Assembly: GCF_028640845.1 (NCBI RefSeq)
Contig: NC_080539.1
Location: 164,684,236-164,748,235, forward strand
Direction of reading: 5' to 3'
Length of the DNA stretch: 64,000 nucleotides
Source of the DNA: Ahaetulla prasina
Taxonomy: Eukaryota; Chordata; Lepidosauria; Squamata; Colubridae
The notes beneath the pieces were generated by a model. It had not been told where the DNA came from and ran no database searches. It saw nothing but the letters and a program-made list of their open reading frames with translations. Numbering within the stretch: the stretch's first letter is position 1; the number at the start of each line of letters is the position of its first letter. A program made the position numbers and the translations under genes. This document shows, one piece after another, positions 46,410 to 58,152 of this stretch.

Positions 46410-46410
<1 letters not shown>
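45646..46410 (+). repeat. Duplicated block C (copy 2)
   Basis: Second copy of 40880-41640. The left flank differs: it joins unrelated sequence at 'ctgtgcacaag'. It carries the same inverted hammerhead-like module (minus arm 46153-46187, plus arm 46200-46223). Confidence 0.92.
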
Positions 46411-46501
<91 letters not shown>

Positions 46502-46502
46502 T
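46411..46502 (+). repeat. (CTAT)n microsatellite, copy 2
   Basis: About 22 CTAT tetramers between the interrupted hAT-like element and the SINE's 3' tail. Confidence 0.97.
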
Positions 46503-46750
46503 TATTTGCATTTATATCCCGCCCTTCTCAGGGCGGCTTACACTATGTTAAGCAATAGTCGTCATCCATTTGTATATTATATACAAAGTCAACTTATTGC
46601 CCCCAACAATCTGGGTCCTCATTTTACCTACCTTATAAAGGATGGAAGGCTGAGTCAACCTTGGGCCTGGTGGGACTTGAACTTGCAGTAATTGCAAGCA
46701 GCTATGTTAATAACAGACTGTCTTAGCAGTCTGAGCCACCAGAGGCCCTA
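46503..46750 (-). mobile_element. tRNA-derived SINE with CR1/L2-like 3' end
   Basis: This is the reverse orientation of the family at 36291-36558. On the plus strand it starts with the tail 'atatcccgcccttctcaggg' and ends at 'ctgagccaccagaggccc', the complement of the tRNA-like A box. The 3' tail abuts the (CTAT)n tract, as expected if the tail seeded the microsatellite. Confidence 0.9.
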
Positions 46751-47049
46751 TCTATTCTCTGTCTCCCGAGTCCCAGCTGATTGGGAAGAAATGGGGATTT
46801 TGCAGTAACCTTCCCCTGGAGTGGGGACGGAATGGAGACTTTACAGTATTCTTCCCCTGCCATGCCCACCAAGCCACACCCACCAAGCCACACCCAAAGA
46901 ACCAGTAGTAAAAAAATTTGAAACCCACCACTGTATGTGCCCCATTCTCGGGAAGTTTTGGAGAAGTTTTCTGAAGGCTTTTTAAAGCACTTCAAGAACA
47001 GGGAACACAATTTAGAGAATGGCACTTGAGATTTGGTGAATGGGGCAAG

Positions 47050-47995
47050 CAGCCCAGGGAGAAGGCCTGGTGTGGCTAGTAAATGCCTCACGTAGGGTTC
47101 TGCTAGCCTGATCAGCAGGGGGAGGAAGATGGCAAAAGTCAGCTGGGCATGGCAGGGCCTATGGAAGGGGGGGTGGGCTTTAGGGGAGGTGGCAGCTGGC
47201 TGAGACTGCTGAAGACCCTGGGCCTCTACTTCAACCCCAGACTTCCCACTGTTCTTAGTAAGTGCTGCTCTGCAGGGCAGCCAAAATGGCATAATTGGGG
47301 GAGGCGGAGGGCAGGTGAGGGAAGTTGAAGCTTCTCTGTGATCATAAACGTGGGCAGGTTGCCAAGTGCCTAAATTTTGATCATGTGATCAATAGTCACT
47401 GCAATTTTTGATCAATAGTCACTGCAATAGCTATGACTTCAAGTCACCTTTTCAGCACCGTCGTAATTTTGAATGGTCACTGACTGAATGGTGTAAGTTG
47501 TAGACGCGTTGTAAGCATTTTCTGATTACTTTGGCTTTGACTTACAGTCTTTGAAATCATTATCCAACCGAAGGATCACAAACAGATTGAAGTTACTAAT
47601 GAAAGCAATTGGGAATGACAAGTATGAACCCTTGTTGGATTACATGTTAAGGGAGAAAACTTAAGTTGCAGAATGTATAGAATAAGGAAGATGATCTTGA
47701 CAGAAATATGCAAAAATCCTTATCCAAATAAGGAGGACTCAATTCCCCCCCAATTAAGTACAAGTATACAGGTGCCAGAAAGGGGTGGTTGGAATTTACA
47801 GCACAATCAGACTTGCAATATTCTGATATTATAACCAATCTCAATAAAATTAATTTTAACCTTCACATGGAGTTGATTCTTCATCTGCACTGAATTGCGC
47901 TGACACAGAACCACCAGTTTTAATCCCACACAGATCTCATTTTACACAGGTTTCAGGCTCACTATGACTTTAATCTAGATTAAAGAAGTTCCCAG
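47050..47995 (+). repeat. Duplicated blocks D and B (contiguous copy)
   Basis: Block D (about 47058-47277) corresponds to 42477-42680. Block B (47278-47995) corresponds to 44016-44735. Here D and B are contiguous, whereas in the other copy block A sequence lies between them. No gene is present. Confidence 0.9.
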
Positions 47996-49414
47996 ATAGT
48001 ATTTGCTTTGAATTCAACAGTAGACGATCTGAAATCTCTGAGAATTAAAATGCCTTGATTGTGTTTTTACTACCCAAAATTTCTCCCCACAGTATGCAGT
48101 ATGTACTGTTGTGTGAGTGAATAGGAGGAGAGATTCTTTTCTTTTTTCCTTTTACTTATTGGGTAGCAGGAGTAATAGATGACATCAGTTGTTTTGTATA
48201 TCATGTTGAGGATGTGGTAACTTTTCCAATGAGATTTAAGGACGAGGAGAAACAATTACTGCCTGTGTCATTTAGAAAACATGAAGTTTCTTTTGGATAT
48301 AATAATCTCATCAATCCATTTTTTGATCAGTAGTTCCTTATGACTGTACAGAGTCCATGAAAAGGAAAGACAGAGAGAGAGAGAGAGAGAGATTGTATTA
48401 TTACGTTGACTGTGATAACAATAGCATGACAAAAGCGTTTCTACTAAAGTCCATCTATTAATGTGATAATTAGCAACTTCTAAGTCATTATTTCCATTCC
48501 AAGGCGGCCAATGCAAAATCCATCACTCAGTGGCTGAATATGAAATTAGAGAACAGAGACAATTGAAGAATGAAATTAGAGAACAGAGAGATTAATTCTT
48601 GACTCCAAGGCCATAAATAGTTGCCAGATACTATGAATTTGCTAGTGATTTCCTCATATGACTCAGTCACTGCAGAAGGCTGTAAGACTGGCAAAGATAC
48701 CGTAGAAGGAAAGAAGAGAATGACCACCAGCAAGATAGATGGATTTAATTACAATGGTAATAAGTACACTATTAGAAAAATCTGAATATCCAGGTTAGGA
48801 ACAGATTGTCTATAAAAAATATCTAAGCGGCCATTAAGAATCAACATCAGTTTGAGTACATAACCAACAAGTCAGTCAGTCAGTCAGTCAATCTGTTTAA
48901 TTAAAAACATTTGGCATACAAATGTTTCCATTCTTTTTTAATTAGCAAATTACATTCTTAGAAAATAGCACACCTTACTGTATGTAAGTAGGGTGACTTC
49001 AGTGCTATGCTGCTCATTTTATTTTTTATTCTTGGCATTCTCATTGTTATAGAGGAAGACTTACATAGTAAGTATATCTGAATTATCTTCAGAGTTTAGT
49101 CATCTAGCAGCATAACCTGAATAGCGTGCAAGTCCAAATAATGTCAGTGATAGCATAAGTCTGGATGATCCTTCAGATTTGAAGTTGCAGCTTATGTCTG
49201 TGCGCTGTCATTTTACAAGAAAGCCCTGCTGGATCAAAAGTTTTATAAACATTTCAGCAAACAGCATCTCCTGGCATTTCAGAGACTGAGTCTAAACCTT
49301 CCTTGTTCCCCAGATAACCACTCAAAAAGTGCTTCAGTTAGCTGAATTGGTATAGGGATACTGGACTGATGGTCTGTGTTTTTCTTATCATTCCTTCCTG
49401 CGAAGGTAGATAAA
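47996..49414. other. Intronic DNA with (GA)n at 48369-48392
   Basis: A short GA run and a CAGT repeat at 48870-48890 were seen. No gene or other family was recognised. Confidence 0.45.
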
Positions 49415-49416
49415 TA

Positions 49417-49816
49417 CCGTATATACTCGAATATAAGCCGATCCGAGTATAAGCCGAGGTCCCCAATTTTACCCCAAAAACTGGGGTAAACTGGGGACTC
49501 GAGTATAAGCCGAGGGTGGGAAATGAGGCACCTACCGGTTGGGGAAACCCTCCCTCCCTCAGCTGAGAAGGCTGGCGGCTCCCCCGCCCCGCCCTCTCAC
49601 TGCACCGGCAGGGCTTCCCCGCGCCGTCCGGTAAAATGTGAAAAAAAGAAAAAAAAAACAAACTCGAGTATAAGCCGTATATACTCGAGTATAAGCCGAG
49701 GGGCTTAAAAAAAAAAAAACGAGTATAAGCCGTATAGACCCAAGTATAAGCCGAGGGGACGTTTTTCAGCACAAAAAACGTGCTGAAAAACTCGGCTTAT
49801 ACTCGAGTATATACGG
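49417..49816. mobile_element. 400-bp TIR element, TA duplication, repeated 'CGAGTATAAGCCG' motif
   Basis: The ends CCGTATATACTCGAATATAA and TATACTCGAGTATATACGG are inverted repeats, flanked by TA (49415-49416 and 49817-49818). The terminal motif 'actcgagtataagccga' recurs internally at about 49498-49515, 49665-49700 and 49740. A GC-rich core lies at 49530-49630. It has no transposase. The superfamily is unresolved; TA suggests Tc1/mariner-like. Confidence 0.85.
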
Positions 49817-49818
49817 TA

Positions 49819-50574
49819 GTAGTTAGCCTGTCGTATACATTTATTTTATACGCCATCATGTTTTCTTCAGTAAAACAATATTACTTCCCAAGTAAACGTA
49901 TCTATCAGATAACTGTTTTGAGAATTTCAGATAAATCTTTTGGGGAAGGGTGTTGGGGGAAATTCGTGGTTAGAGAAATAGAGTTAATATCTTAGATTAG
50001 CTGATTTTCAGTTAAAGAATGTTTGTGGGGTTAGAAGAACAATTTGCTCTATCTAAAAGCATGGAATGGCAGAGTACATAATTAAAATATTGCTTAATTA
50101 TACAGTTTGGACTTCCACCAGCAGCATACAAAACACTTATGGTAAATAGTTTTGGAAAATTTTAAGCCCAACTTTTCTTAAATAGACCAATAAAGATAAA
50201 ATTTCAGGTGTGTATCAGTAATTTGCAACAACAGTGGAACAGGAATTGGAACATTCAATCTTAATTAATCAACAGAGTTGGCCTTTAAACAATGTTAACA
50301 TTAAACAATGTTATCTATGTATCTTTTGATCTAAAGGCATTTAATTCAAGAAAAACCTACTGGTTTTTTTTCAAGTGTATTGAATTTGTTGTATAAAACC
50401 AGTTATTTTCTTATATATGAACCATTGTGTGTGTGTGTATAGAGAGAGGAGGGAGAGGGGGGGAGGCACATTTATTTCTATATTTTTAATGTGCATTATT
50501 AGGAATAAGATTACTTTTTTAAAAAAGGTATGGATGTTTAGCATTGGCAGAAGCAAGGTTTTAATTGTTGTAGC
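49819..50574. other. Intronic DNA, nothing recognised
   Basis: A/T-rich with a short TG/AG run at 50427-50465. Confidence 0.4.
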
Positions 50575-50812
50575 TCGGGTGAAATCTAGCAGGTTCTGAC
50601 AAGTCCTGGAGAACCAGTAGTGGAAATTTTGAGTAGTTCGGAGAACTGGCAAATACCACCTCTGGCTGGCCCCAGAGTGAGGTGGGAATGGAGATTTTGC
50701 AGTATCTTTCTCCTGGAGTGGGGTGGGAATGGAGATTTTGCAGTATCCTTCCCCTGCCACGCCTACCAAGCCATGCCCACAGAACCGGTAGTAAAAAAAA
50801 AATTCACCCCTG
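50575..50812 (+). mobile_element. Non-autonomous hAT-like element
   Basis: The ends 'cgggtgaaatctagc' and 'aaattcacccctgc' are inverted. The flanks share TGTAGCT (about 50567-50574 and 50813-50820), a likely 7-8-bp duplication. The interior shows a tandem duplication of 'gtgggaatggagattttgca' (about 50682 and 50724). It is the same family as 46317-46935. Confidence 0.65.
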
Positions 50813-50820
50813 CTGTAGCT

Positions 50821-52309
50821 ACAGTGTGACTATAAGAATGGAGCTACAATGATGTAAGTACTGTAAGTTTAAAATGTGAAACTGCACATGCTCAGGTTGT
50901 TTCCTTTTTTCTCTTTGTTTTTAAGTCTTGTGTTGGCAAACTTTTTGGGGCTGTGTTCTCTATTTCAGGGATTATTTAAAAAAATAAATCAAGGAGTGGT
51001 AAAGAGAATAGAGAAGAGAAATATATTTTGAGTGCTTCACAGTTGAAAAATTTTGGGAGGGGAGAATTCCATAAGATAATTAAATTCAGAATGTAAAAGT
51101 GCTTAAATGAACCACAAGGCAGTCTATTGATGAATTGCATTTCATCATCTGTGTGTCCTTGTGGAAAAAAGAAGCCCCTACACAAATGTTGATTATTTCC
51201 TTTTAACTGTTCAAATTGGTCTGGAAAGAAACTATGACAAGATTGACAGTAACTTGAAGAAAAACAAACATTCTGAAACAGAAAACACATTACATACCTA
51301 ATATGTTTACATGTAAACAAATAAATATTAGGAAGCAGGACAAACCTCTCTTTAAAAGAAAAAGTCATGCAGAAATGTTAAAAAGTAGAATTGTTCTGAG
51401 CGGCAGAATGAAAGTTGGGATATTGGACTGTTTTGCCAGCAGTGAAATAAATTCTTTGTGTAGAATAACACCATGCCCATGCAGTTAGAAACTACTTATG
51501 CTAAACAGAACTTTATAGTCTGGTGCATGTTGCTTTGATAAATCCCTCTGGGCCGTTTGCGTGTCTTTTGATCTCAGTTGCTGCCTGCCCCATTCATAAA
51601 CTTGAAGCTAGTGTTTGTGGCACTGCAGGAAACTTTCAAAGGCTGCACTGAGTTCCTTGGAGGTTGGGTGGAATACAAATGTAACAGGCTATTTGTCTTT
51701 CTCATTATATAGTGTGTATGGCATGTTTTTCCCCTTGGTGTTTGTAATACAGTACTGGAATTTCTGAGCAAAACTCATCCTGTGAGGGGAAGGGGAGACA
51801 AAGAGCGGGTGAAGGCAGTGTGAATGGATGCCTGGCCAGTTCCACTTCCATTGTCATTTCCAGCCTGTTATGCCAATTCTTGAGTGCCTCCATTGAAAAC
51901 AATAGAGGTTCTTGGCTTAGGGCCCCGTCATTCCTGTTTTATGATTCTGAAGTTGCAGGAAATACTAAATAGGAACAAAATATAAGCTAAAGAAGTTGGT
52001 GGCGTTTTATTGTCAGCTCAGATGGCCTTTAAACAGTGACCTTTCAAAAGTGTTTAGGTGGCCTAGATGGACAATTAAATGACAGCTTTCATCACCGATT
52101 CCAACAACTGTTTCCTTTGATACCTAAATATCTGTAATTTTAATGAATGGTTCACTGTAGGTATAAATTAAAAACATATGGGCCAGGCTTCAATGTTTAT
52201 GATATGTACTGATAAAAGAAGTTTGACTCACAATAAAAATGCATGTATGTATGTATGTGTATGTATGTATGTATGTAATTTATTTGCTTCCTATCTCGCC
52301 ATAGGTTTA
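50821..52309. other. Intronic DNA with (ATGT)n at 52240-52276
   Basis: An ATGT tetramer run abuts the hAT element's target. No gene was recognised. Confidence 0.45.
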
Positions 52310-52317
52310 CTCTAGGC

Positions 52318-52819
52318 CAGTGATGGTGAACCTTTTCAGCACTGAGTGCCCAAACCAGAACACGTATGCATGTGTGTGCATGTGCGTGCGTGAGCATGCC
52401 AGAGCCCCAGAAACCCACACACTGGCCAGCTGGTTTTCGGGTTTCCAGCATGCGCATGCACACCAGCCAGCTGGTCTTTGCGCTCGCCAAACCACCGGAA
52501 ATCCGAAGACCAGCTGGCTGGCATGTGCATGCCTGTTTTTTGGCCGGTTTTTTGGCCATTTTCAGGGCCATTTTTAAGGCCATTTTCAAGCTGTTTTCAG
52601 GCTGTTTTCAGGCCGTTTTTCAGCTGTTTCTGGGCCATTTTGGGGGGGGGCTATTTTTGGCCATTTTTGGCCTGTTTTCAGGCCATTTTCTGGCACTCCA
52701 ATACCCACAAAGACCAGCTGGATGCTGGAAGCTAGAAGAGCAGCTGGCGACAGCACGTGTGCCTAGAGAGGGCTCTGTGTGCCACCTCTGGCATGTGTGC
52801 TACAGGTTCGCCATCACGG
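52318..52819 (+). mobile_element. Non-autonomous hAT element, perfect 8-bp TSD
   Basis: The 502-bp element begins CAGTGATGGTGAACCTTTTC and ends GGTTCGCCATCACGG. It is flanked by CTCTAGGC (52310-52317 and 52820-52827). The interior holds 'ccagctggtctttgcgctcg'-type pieces in both orientations and a degenerate tandem array of GGCCATTTT/CAGGCTGTTTT units at 52550-52690. It has no transposase. Confidence 0.93.
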
Positions 52820-52827
52820 CTCTAGGC

Positions 52828-53643
52828 GGTTTACAACAATAAAAAGTAAGAAATAAAAAAAAATAAATGAAACAGAAATAAAAGAACAATAAAATAAATA
52901 ATAAAAAAGAAAACAATGAGAATACATTGTTTTTTCCTTTCCTCTCCCAAGAATTACCTGTGAATAATCTGTAATTTTTATACTGGCAAAAATAAGGTAC
53001 CTCATGTACAGGCAGTGGTGCTTTATTTTACAGGTAATTTTAATTATTAATCATATTTAATCAATTTTCATTTGTATATGTGTGTTTTCATTCATTCATA
53101 TTCATGATTCACAAGGTGGGTTACAAGCATGCATTTTTTGGATTGGGAAATCTCCAGGACTGATTTTAATGGCCATTGGCAACTCTGGTTGACAAGATAG
53201 GATTTTTAAAAAAAAATTATATTCCTTTTTCTATTTAATCTTCCTTTCCAATCACACAAGATGCTTCATTACTTTTTGGACATGTCCATGTAGTTTTGTT
53301 GGAGGAGCCACACTTTGGGATATATTTTGGCTTTCTAATAATCTAGTTTACAGTATTCTGGTATTCTAGGAAGGGAACATCTTGAATTTAGGGGTTCCTG
53401 TCTTTGGGGTTAAACAAAGTAGTTATTTCCCCATCTATGCTGGCTTTTCATTACTTTCCAGGAAAAGCATGATGATTCTACTTTTGACTTATCAAATCCA
53501 TTGTTTTGTCTGTATTTGTCCTGGAGATTTCCTAATTCAAAGGACTTTCCTGAGTCCGCCTATAAGACAGATTGCAAGAGACCATCTTAATGGACAATTC
53601 TGATCTGTATTTAAAGGAGAACTACTCATAATAGCAATAAATA
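52828..53643. other. Intronic DNA, nothing recognised
   Basis: An A-rich stretch at 52840-52920 may be the tail of the LINE or SINE into which the hAT element inserted. Nothing else was recognised. Confidence 0.45.
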
Positions 53644-54039
53644 TAGGTAGTCCTTGACTTACAACCATTCATTTAGTGACCATTGGAAGTTGCAATGGCA
53701 CTGAAAAAAAGTGACTTATGAGTGCTTTTCACACTTACTAATGTTGCAGCATACCTGTGGTCATGTGGTCAAAATTCAGATGCTTTACAAGTGGCATGTA
53801 CTTACGACGGTTACAGCGTCCCGGGGTCATGAAATCACCTTTGGCGACCTTCTGACAAGCAAAGTCAACGGAGAAAGCCAGATTCACTTAACAGCTATGT
53901 TATTAATTTAACAACTAGTGATTCACTTAACAACTTTGGCAAGAAAAATCATAAAATGGGGCAAAATTCACTTAACAACCACCTTGCTTAGCAACATAAA
54001 TTTTGGGCTCAATTGTGGTTGTAGATCAAGGACTAGCTG
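53644..54039 (-). mobile_element. TA-flanked MITE (reverse orientation copy)
   Basis: The 396-bp element runs from TAGGTAGTCCTTGACTTACA to 'gatcaaggactagctg', with TA at 53642-53643 and 54040-54041. The interior is the reverse complement of the 9885-10263 element (for example 'gggctcaattgtggttgta' at its right end). It has no coding capacity. Confidence 0.85.
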
Positions 54040-54041
54040 TA

Positions 54042-55262
54042 TTTGAAAAGCATTATAAAAATGTAGTAAAATACCAGGATCCAGAGGTTGAAATACCATG
54101 AGGGCATGAATGTGAAAACTGCTCATGACTGAGGCAATACAGTTCAACTGAGTTTTCCACTCAAACCAGGTAAAAACCTGGCAGTTACACTACATAGTCG
54201 GGTAAGGACTCTTTCCTCACGTCTTGGAGTTGGGAAGAAAGTATGTCAGTATGAAAAGGGCTGCTTCTGCTGCTTTATTTTATTGTACTTCAGCAATAAC
54301 TGATGCCCTCTCACCCAGGGTGTAACCTTGATCAATGATAGCTAGATTCCCAGCTACCTTTCTCCTTCCTGACAGCCTCACTCACTGGGTAGGAAAATAA
54401 ACTACCAATAATTGTTCATATGTATTCTGGGAGGGGTTTCAGGTTTGAACTTTCATTTTTATTATGTCACCAAAGACATGGTTTTTACCTTCAACATTAG
54501 CTCTTGAAGCTCCTGATCCTCCATCTTTGCTTTCTTTGTTCTCTCCTAATCCCACCGAGGACCAAAGCAGCTTGATAAATTATAGGGTCTACTCGGAGGA
54601 AACGACTTGTAATCCTGGTTTGTGTCTTTATGGTAGAGGTTAAGTCACTGCTTCTGGCCAATGCTAGATCATGTGCCAATTGTGGCTGGAATGATTTGGT
54701 CTGACTCAGGTAAGTCTACATAGTGAACAAGCATAGGCTGTTCAGCTGTTTCCTGAGGAACCCTAGCCAGCAGCCAAAATCAGCACAATATTGTCCACGC
54801 TGCAACATTAGCACTCGCAGGCCTGCCACAAGCTGAGATTTTCTTGAAGTCTCTCCCAGCCTTCTGATTGTGTCAGTATTTGGGATGATGCAACCTACAC
54901 AGTTGTCCCCTCCTAAATTCAGCAGTCCTTTAGGACAATACTTCTGAGGTTTACTTTTCTTTCTCAAAACCTTTGTCCTAGGTTTATGTTAATTTTGCTT
55001 ACCAAATAGGGAAGACTGTATATGGTCCTTCATGAGATCAATATTCTCATATCCATACCTCCTAAAAGGAGAGGAATTAGGTCACTCACGGGAAGTATCT
55101 TGTCTCTCTTGTAGCCAAAGCAAAAATGTCCATGAAGATGTTGAGACCAGCAACCATATAGGAGGGGACTGTGTCACAGCTGATCTTCCTGGTCAATTGG
55201 AACCAAGCAGATTGTTGAACCTGAACATGATTCCCAAAGCTGCTTCTCTCTGTGCTTTAGCA
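54042..55262. other. Intronic DNA, nothing recognised
   Basis: No exon, RNA gene or family-level repeat was recognised. The frame at 55032-55526 is interrupted by the palindromic MITE and is not supported. Confidence 0.4.
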
Positions 55263-55408
55263 CAGGGGTCTCCAACCTTGGCACCTTTAAGACTTGTGAC
55301 TTCAACTCCCAGAATTCCACAGCCAACTACCTTGGCACCTTTAAGACTTGTGGAATTCTGGAAGTTGAAGTCCACAAGTCTTAAAGGTGCCACGGTTGGA
55401 GACCCCTG
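55263..55408. mobile_element. Palindromic hAT-like MITE
   Basis: The ends CAGGGGTCTCCAACCTTGGC and GGTTGGAGACCCCTG are inverted, and most of the 146 bp is self-complementary ('gacttgtgg...ccacaagtc'). It contains an internal direct repeat of 'ccttggcacctttaagactt'. Flanks CTTTAGCA and CATTAGAA match at 6 of 8 positions, a likely decayed TSD. Confidence 0.75.
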
Positions 55409-55416
55409 CATTAGAA

Positions 55417-56361
55417 TGTCCACTGGAGAGGTTCTGTGTCATTTTATGAGGGGAAACATTACTTTTCGGACCACAAATTTTACACCAATTTTAGTTTGGT
55501 TGTTCAGTGAGCTGGTGGTAAGATAGAAGGAACCTTGTGAGGATATGTCCATGAAACGTTATCAGTGGGGTGTCTTTGTATTAAGGCAAGCAACATGAGA
55601 ATGAGCTGAAAGTTGGTTATCTTTGAAGGGGAAAGGCTATTTTGTTTTCATGGCTTAGGGAGCATGTTATAAAAATAGTGTGATTGATTATATACGGTAC
55701 AGTGTATTCTATCACGCTCAGAAAATATTTTAATTAAATAATCAGGTAAAATATGTTATTTGAATGCAGTAATTGAGTTCTTTTAAGAACACTTATATGA
55801 TTTAACTTTTTACTAAGTAAGATTTTGTGCTGCTTCTTGCTACCTTGAGTTTAATTTTTTTCTTTTTAAATCTATGTTTGTTATTTTTAAAAATCCATTT
55901 TACATTGTACATTTCACTTTCATTTAAAGTACATATTCCCTAAGACCAAACCCAAAAAACAGAACGTAAACAATATATTGAAACAGAGAAAATTAAGAAA
56001 TAAGCAGCTAAGATTTTATTTCATTGATTCATAGACACATACACAAACACACTTTCTGAGATGCTTTGTAATTTCTGTGTAATTTCAATTCTGCTATAAA
56101 TAGAGTGCACAATAGCTAATGAAACAGATGTTCAATTTCCCAGTGATGTAGTTCATAACTGATTTCAAAAAATATTAGTATATTAAAGACATCATCTGAA
56201 ATCTTGATGCAGTGAATTCTCCTCTGAAAAAAGCAGTACAACAGATCACCAGTGTTAACTTTCTAATTTTAAATATCCTCTGAAAACTCTTTTCTATGTG
56301 TCAGAATGGAAAACAGTTACCAAATCCTGAAATACAGGATAAAATCAGAACATTTTACCAC
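55417..56361. other. Intronic DNA, nothing recognised
   Basis: A/T-rich, no supported feature. Confidence 0.4.
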
Positions 56362-56369
56362 CATTATAT

Positions 56370-56547
56370 TAGTGGTGGGTTTCTACCGGTTTGCCCTGGT
56401 TCGGGCAAACCGGTAGCAGTGGTGGCGCCAGGCTCCGCCCACCCACACGGACATCATCACAGACACTCTGCGCATGCGCAGAAGTGCCACATGTGAGCGC
56501 GCTCACAGTTCCGAAGCAGTAGTGAAGGTAAATGAAACCCAGTACTG
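56370..56547 (+). mobile_element. Short hAT-like element with 8-bp TSD
   Basis: The ends 'tagtggtgggtttctacc' and 'ggtaaatgaaacccagtactg' are inverted. CATTATAT flanks both sides (56362-56369 and 56548-56555). The interior has a 'ggtttgccc...gggcaaacc' hairpin and GC-rich 'ctgcgcatgcgcag'. It has no transposase. Confidence 0.88.
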
Positions 56548-56555
56548 CATTATAT

Positions 56556-57535
56556 GCATATCAATATATCCATGACTTTTTGGCTAAATAATTTTGATAA
56601 GCCTCTAACTAAATCCATCAATATGAGAAACTTTTTAAAACTAACATTTACATAAGCTTTCCCATAGTTTGACGATGCAAATAATTTTAGAAATTCTTGA
56701 TAAAACAGTCATGTCTTAAAGATGATGGGATAATTTGGTTATATAGGATTCAAGCTTGTTTATTTTAAAATGCCTCAAAAAGATTTTAAATGTTAAAAGA
56801 TTTAACAAGTAAGTGATATTGGAATACCATTATAAAAGAACTACTACATTCACGCCTAAGCAGATATTCCTTACTTCTTTTTAATGGAATAGCAATGCCT
56901 TTCCCTATAGATGGTATTATTGCTAGAAATGGAAAAGATTTTCAGGTCTAACTGAAACTTTGAAATGCCAATATATTATGGATGGACAAGCTATGGTCTA
57001 GGGTCATAGACAGTTCTAAACCACAAAAGTGTGACCTCCTGGAATCTTAGGAACTTGGTTTGCTTTTCCTGCGGCCGACTAATCAGCGTGATCAGCTGGC
57101 CGGCAGGAAATGGATCATTGGTTTCCTGCTGCTGTTAAGGCAGGAAGCCCAACAATCTGGTGTCCCAACTGCCTCCTGATTACTTATTCAAAAGATTGGT
57201 GAGGATCAGACCACTGGTTTCCGGTTCCTAATAATCATTGAAAATCAACAACCTGTATTAAGCCATAGGGACCTCACTGGGTCAGATTTATCTCTGTAGA
57301 GCTCTCTGCTTCGAAATTTCAGAGCATCTCTCCTGTACACATATTTCAGGTAACAGGAAGGAGATGCTAGCTTTGCTGTGGATGGACATAAGTGGGCTTC
57401 TGAATGAACAGTAGATGGAAAATTAATGTATCTGATTTAGTGATCTGGGAACGTTGATCAAGATACAATGTGCTTCAAGTCCCACAAACATTTGGTAGAA
57501 AATTGCTAACAACAAAAAAATAAATATTACCCATA
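56556..57535. other. Intronic DNA, nothing recognised
   Basis: No supported feature. Confidence 0.4.
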
Positions 57536-57762
57536 TGAACAGCAATAGCACTTAGATTTATATACTGCTTCACAGTGTTTTAACAGCCCTCTCTAAGCTG
57601 TTTACAAAGTCAGCATATTGTCCCCAACAATCTGGGTCCTCATTTTACCGCCTTTGGAAGGATGGACGGCTGAGTCAAACTTGAGCCACTCAGGATCGAA
57701 CTCCTGGAGTTAGCCCTGCAGTGTGTAATGCATTCTAACCACTGCGCCACCACAGAATAATA
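57536..57762 (-). mobile_element. tRNA-derived SINE
   Basis: The minus strand begins 'gtggtggcgcagtggttag' (A box) with the B box 'gagttcgatcctgag' (57690-57710). The body contains 'ccgtccatccttcc' and 'gacccagattgttgggga'. The tail ends 'taagtgctattgctg'. The RNA polymerase III promoter boxes look well preserved. Confidence 0.88.
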
Positions 57763-58152
57763 TTTGAAAAGGATGGAAATAGTGAGAAGTCTTGTCTCTC
57801 ATTCCCTGATTCAGCTGCACTTTGTGACATTGGAGAGGTACAAGAATTAGACGGAGGCATTTTTCCCATTCGGGAAAACAGCTGCCTGAACAGTTCCATC
57901 ATTTAAACTCAGCGCTTTCTAGCAGATTTGACAGGCAAAGTTATAGGGTTCACAATTCCTGTAAAAAAAAACCTGTGCAGCTTGATTTGCAAAGTGGAGC
58001 CTTGAACTCAATTTAATCCTTCTCATCCATTTCACAATCTCAATAAATGCCTGGCATAGGTTTTTTTTTTTGGGGGGGGGTTGCATCAAATTCTTCTGTA
58101 TCACATGTCCAAATGTCTGGATTCAAGCAAGCCATTGTTTTCTCTCTGGGGT

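Larger units (their letters stand above)
46317..46935 (+). mobile_element. Non-autonomous hAT-like element interrupted by (CTAT)n and SINE
   Basis: The left end is 'gtgggtgggtttcaacagg' and the right end is 'ttgaaacccaccactg' (inverted repeats). The interior matches 50575-50812 ('gagtagttcggagaac', 'ccctggagtgggg', 'catgcccaccaagcc'). The middle is replaced by (CTAT)n at 46411-46502 and a minus-strand SINE at 46503-46750. No clean 8-bp TSD was found. Confidence 0.65.

Noticed and set aside
21372..57762. Functional tRNA genes suggested by A/B box matches
   Set aside because: The boxes belong to SINE heads. No complete cloverleaf with acceptor stem and anticodon arm was seen.
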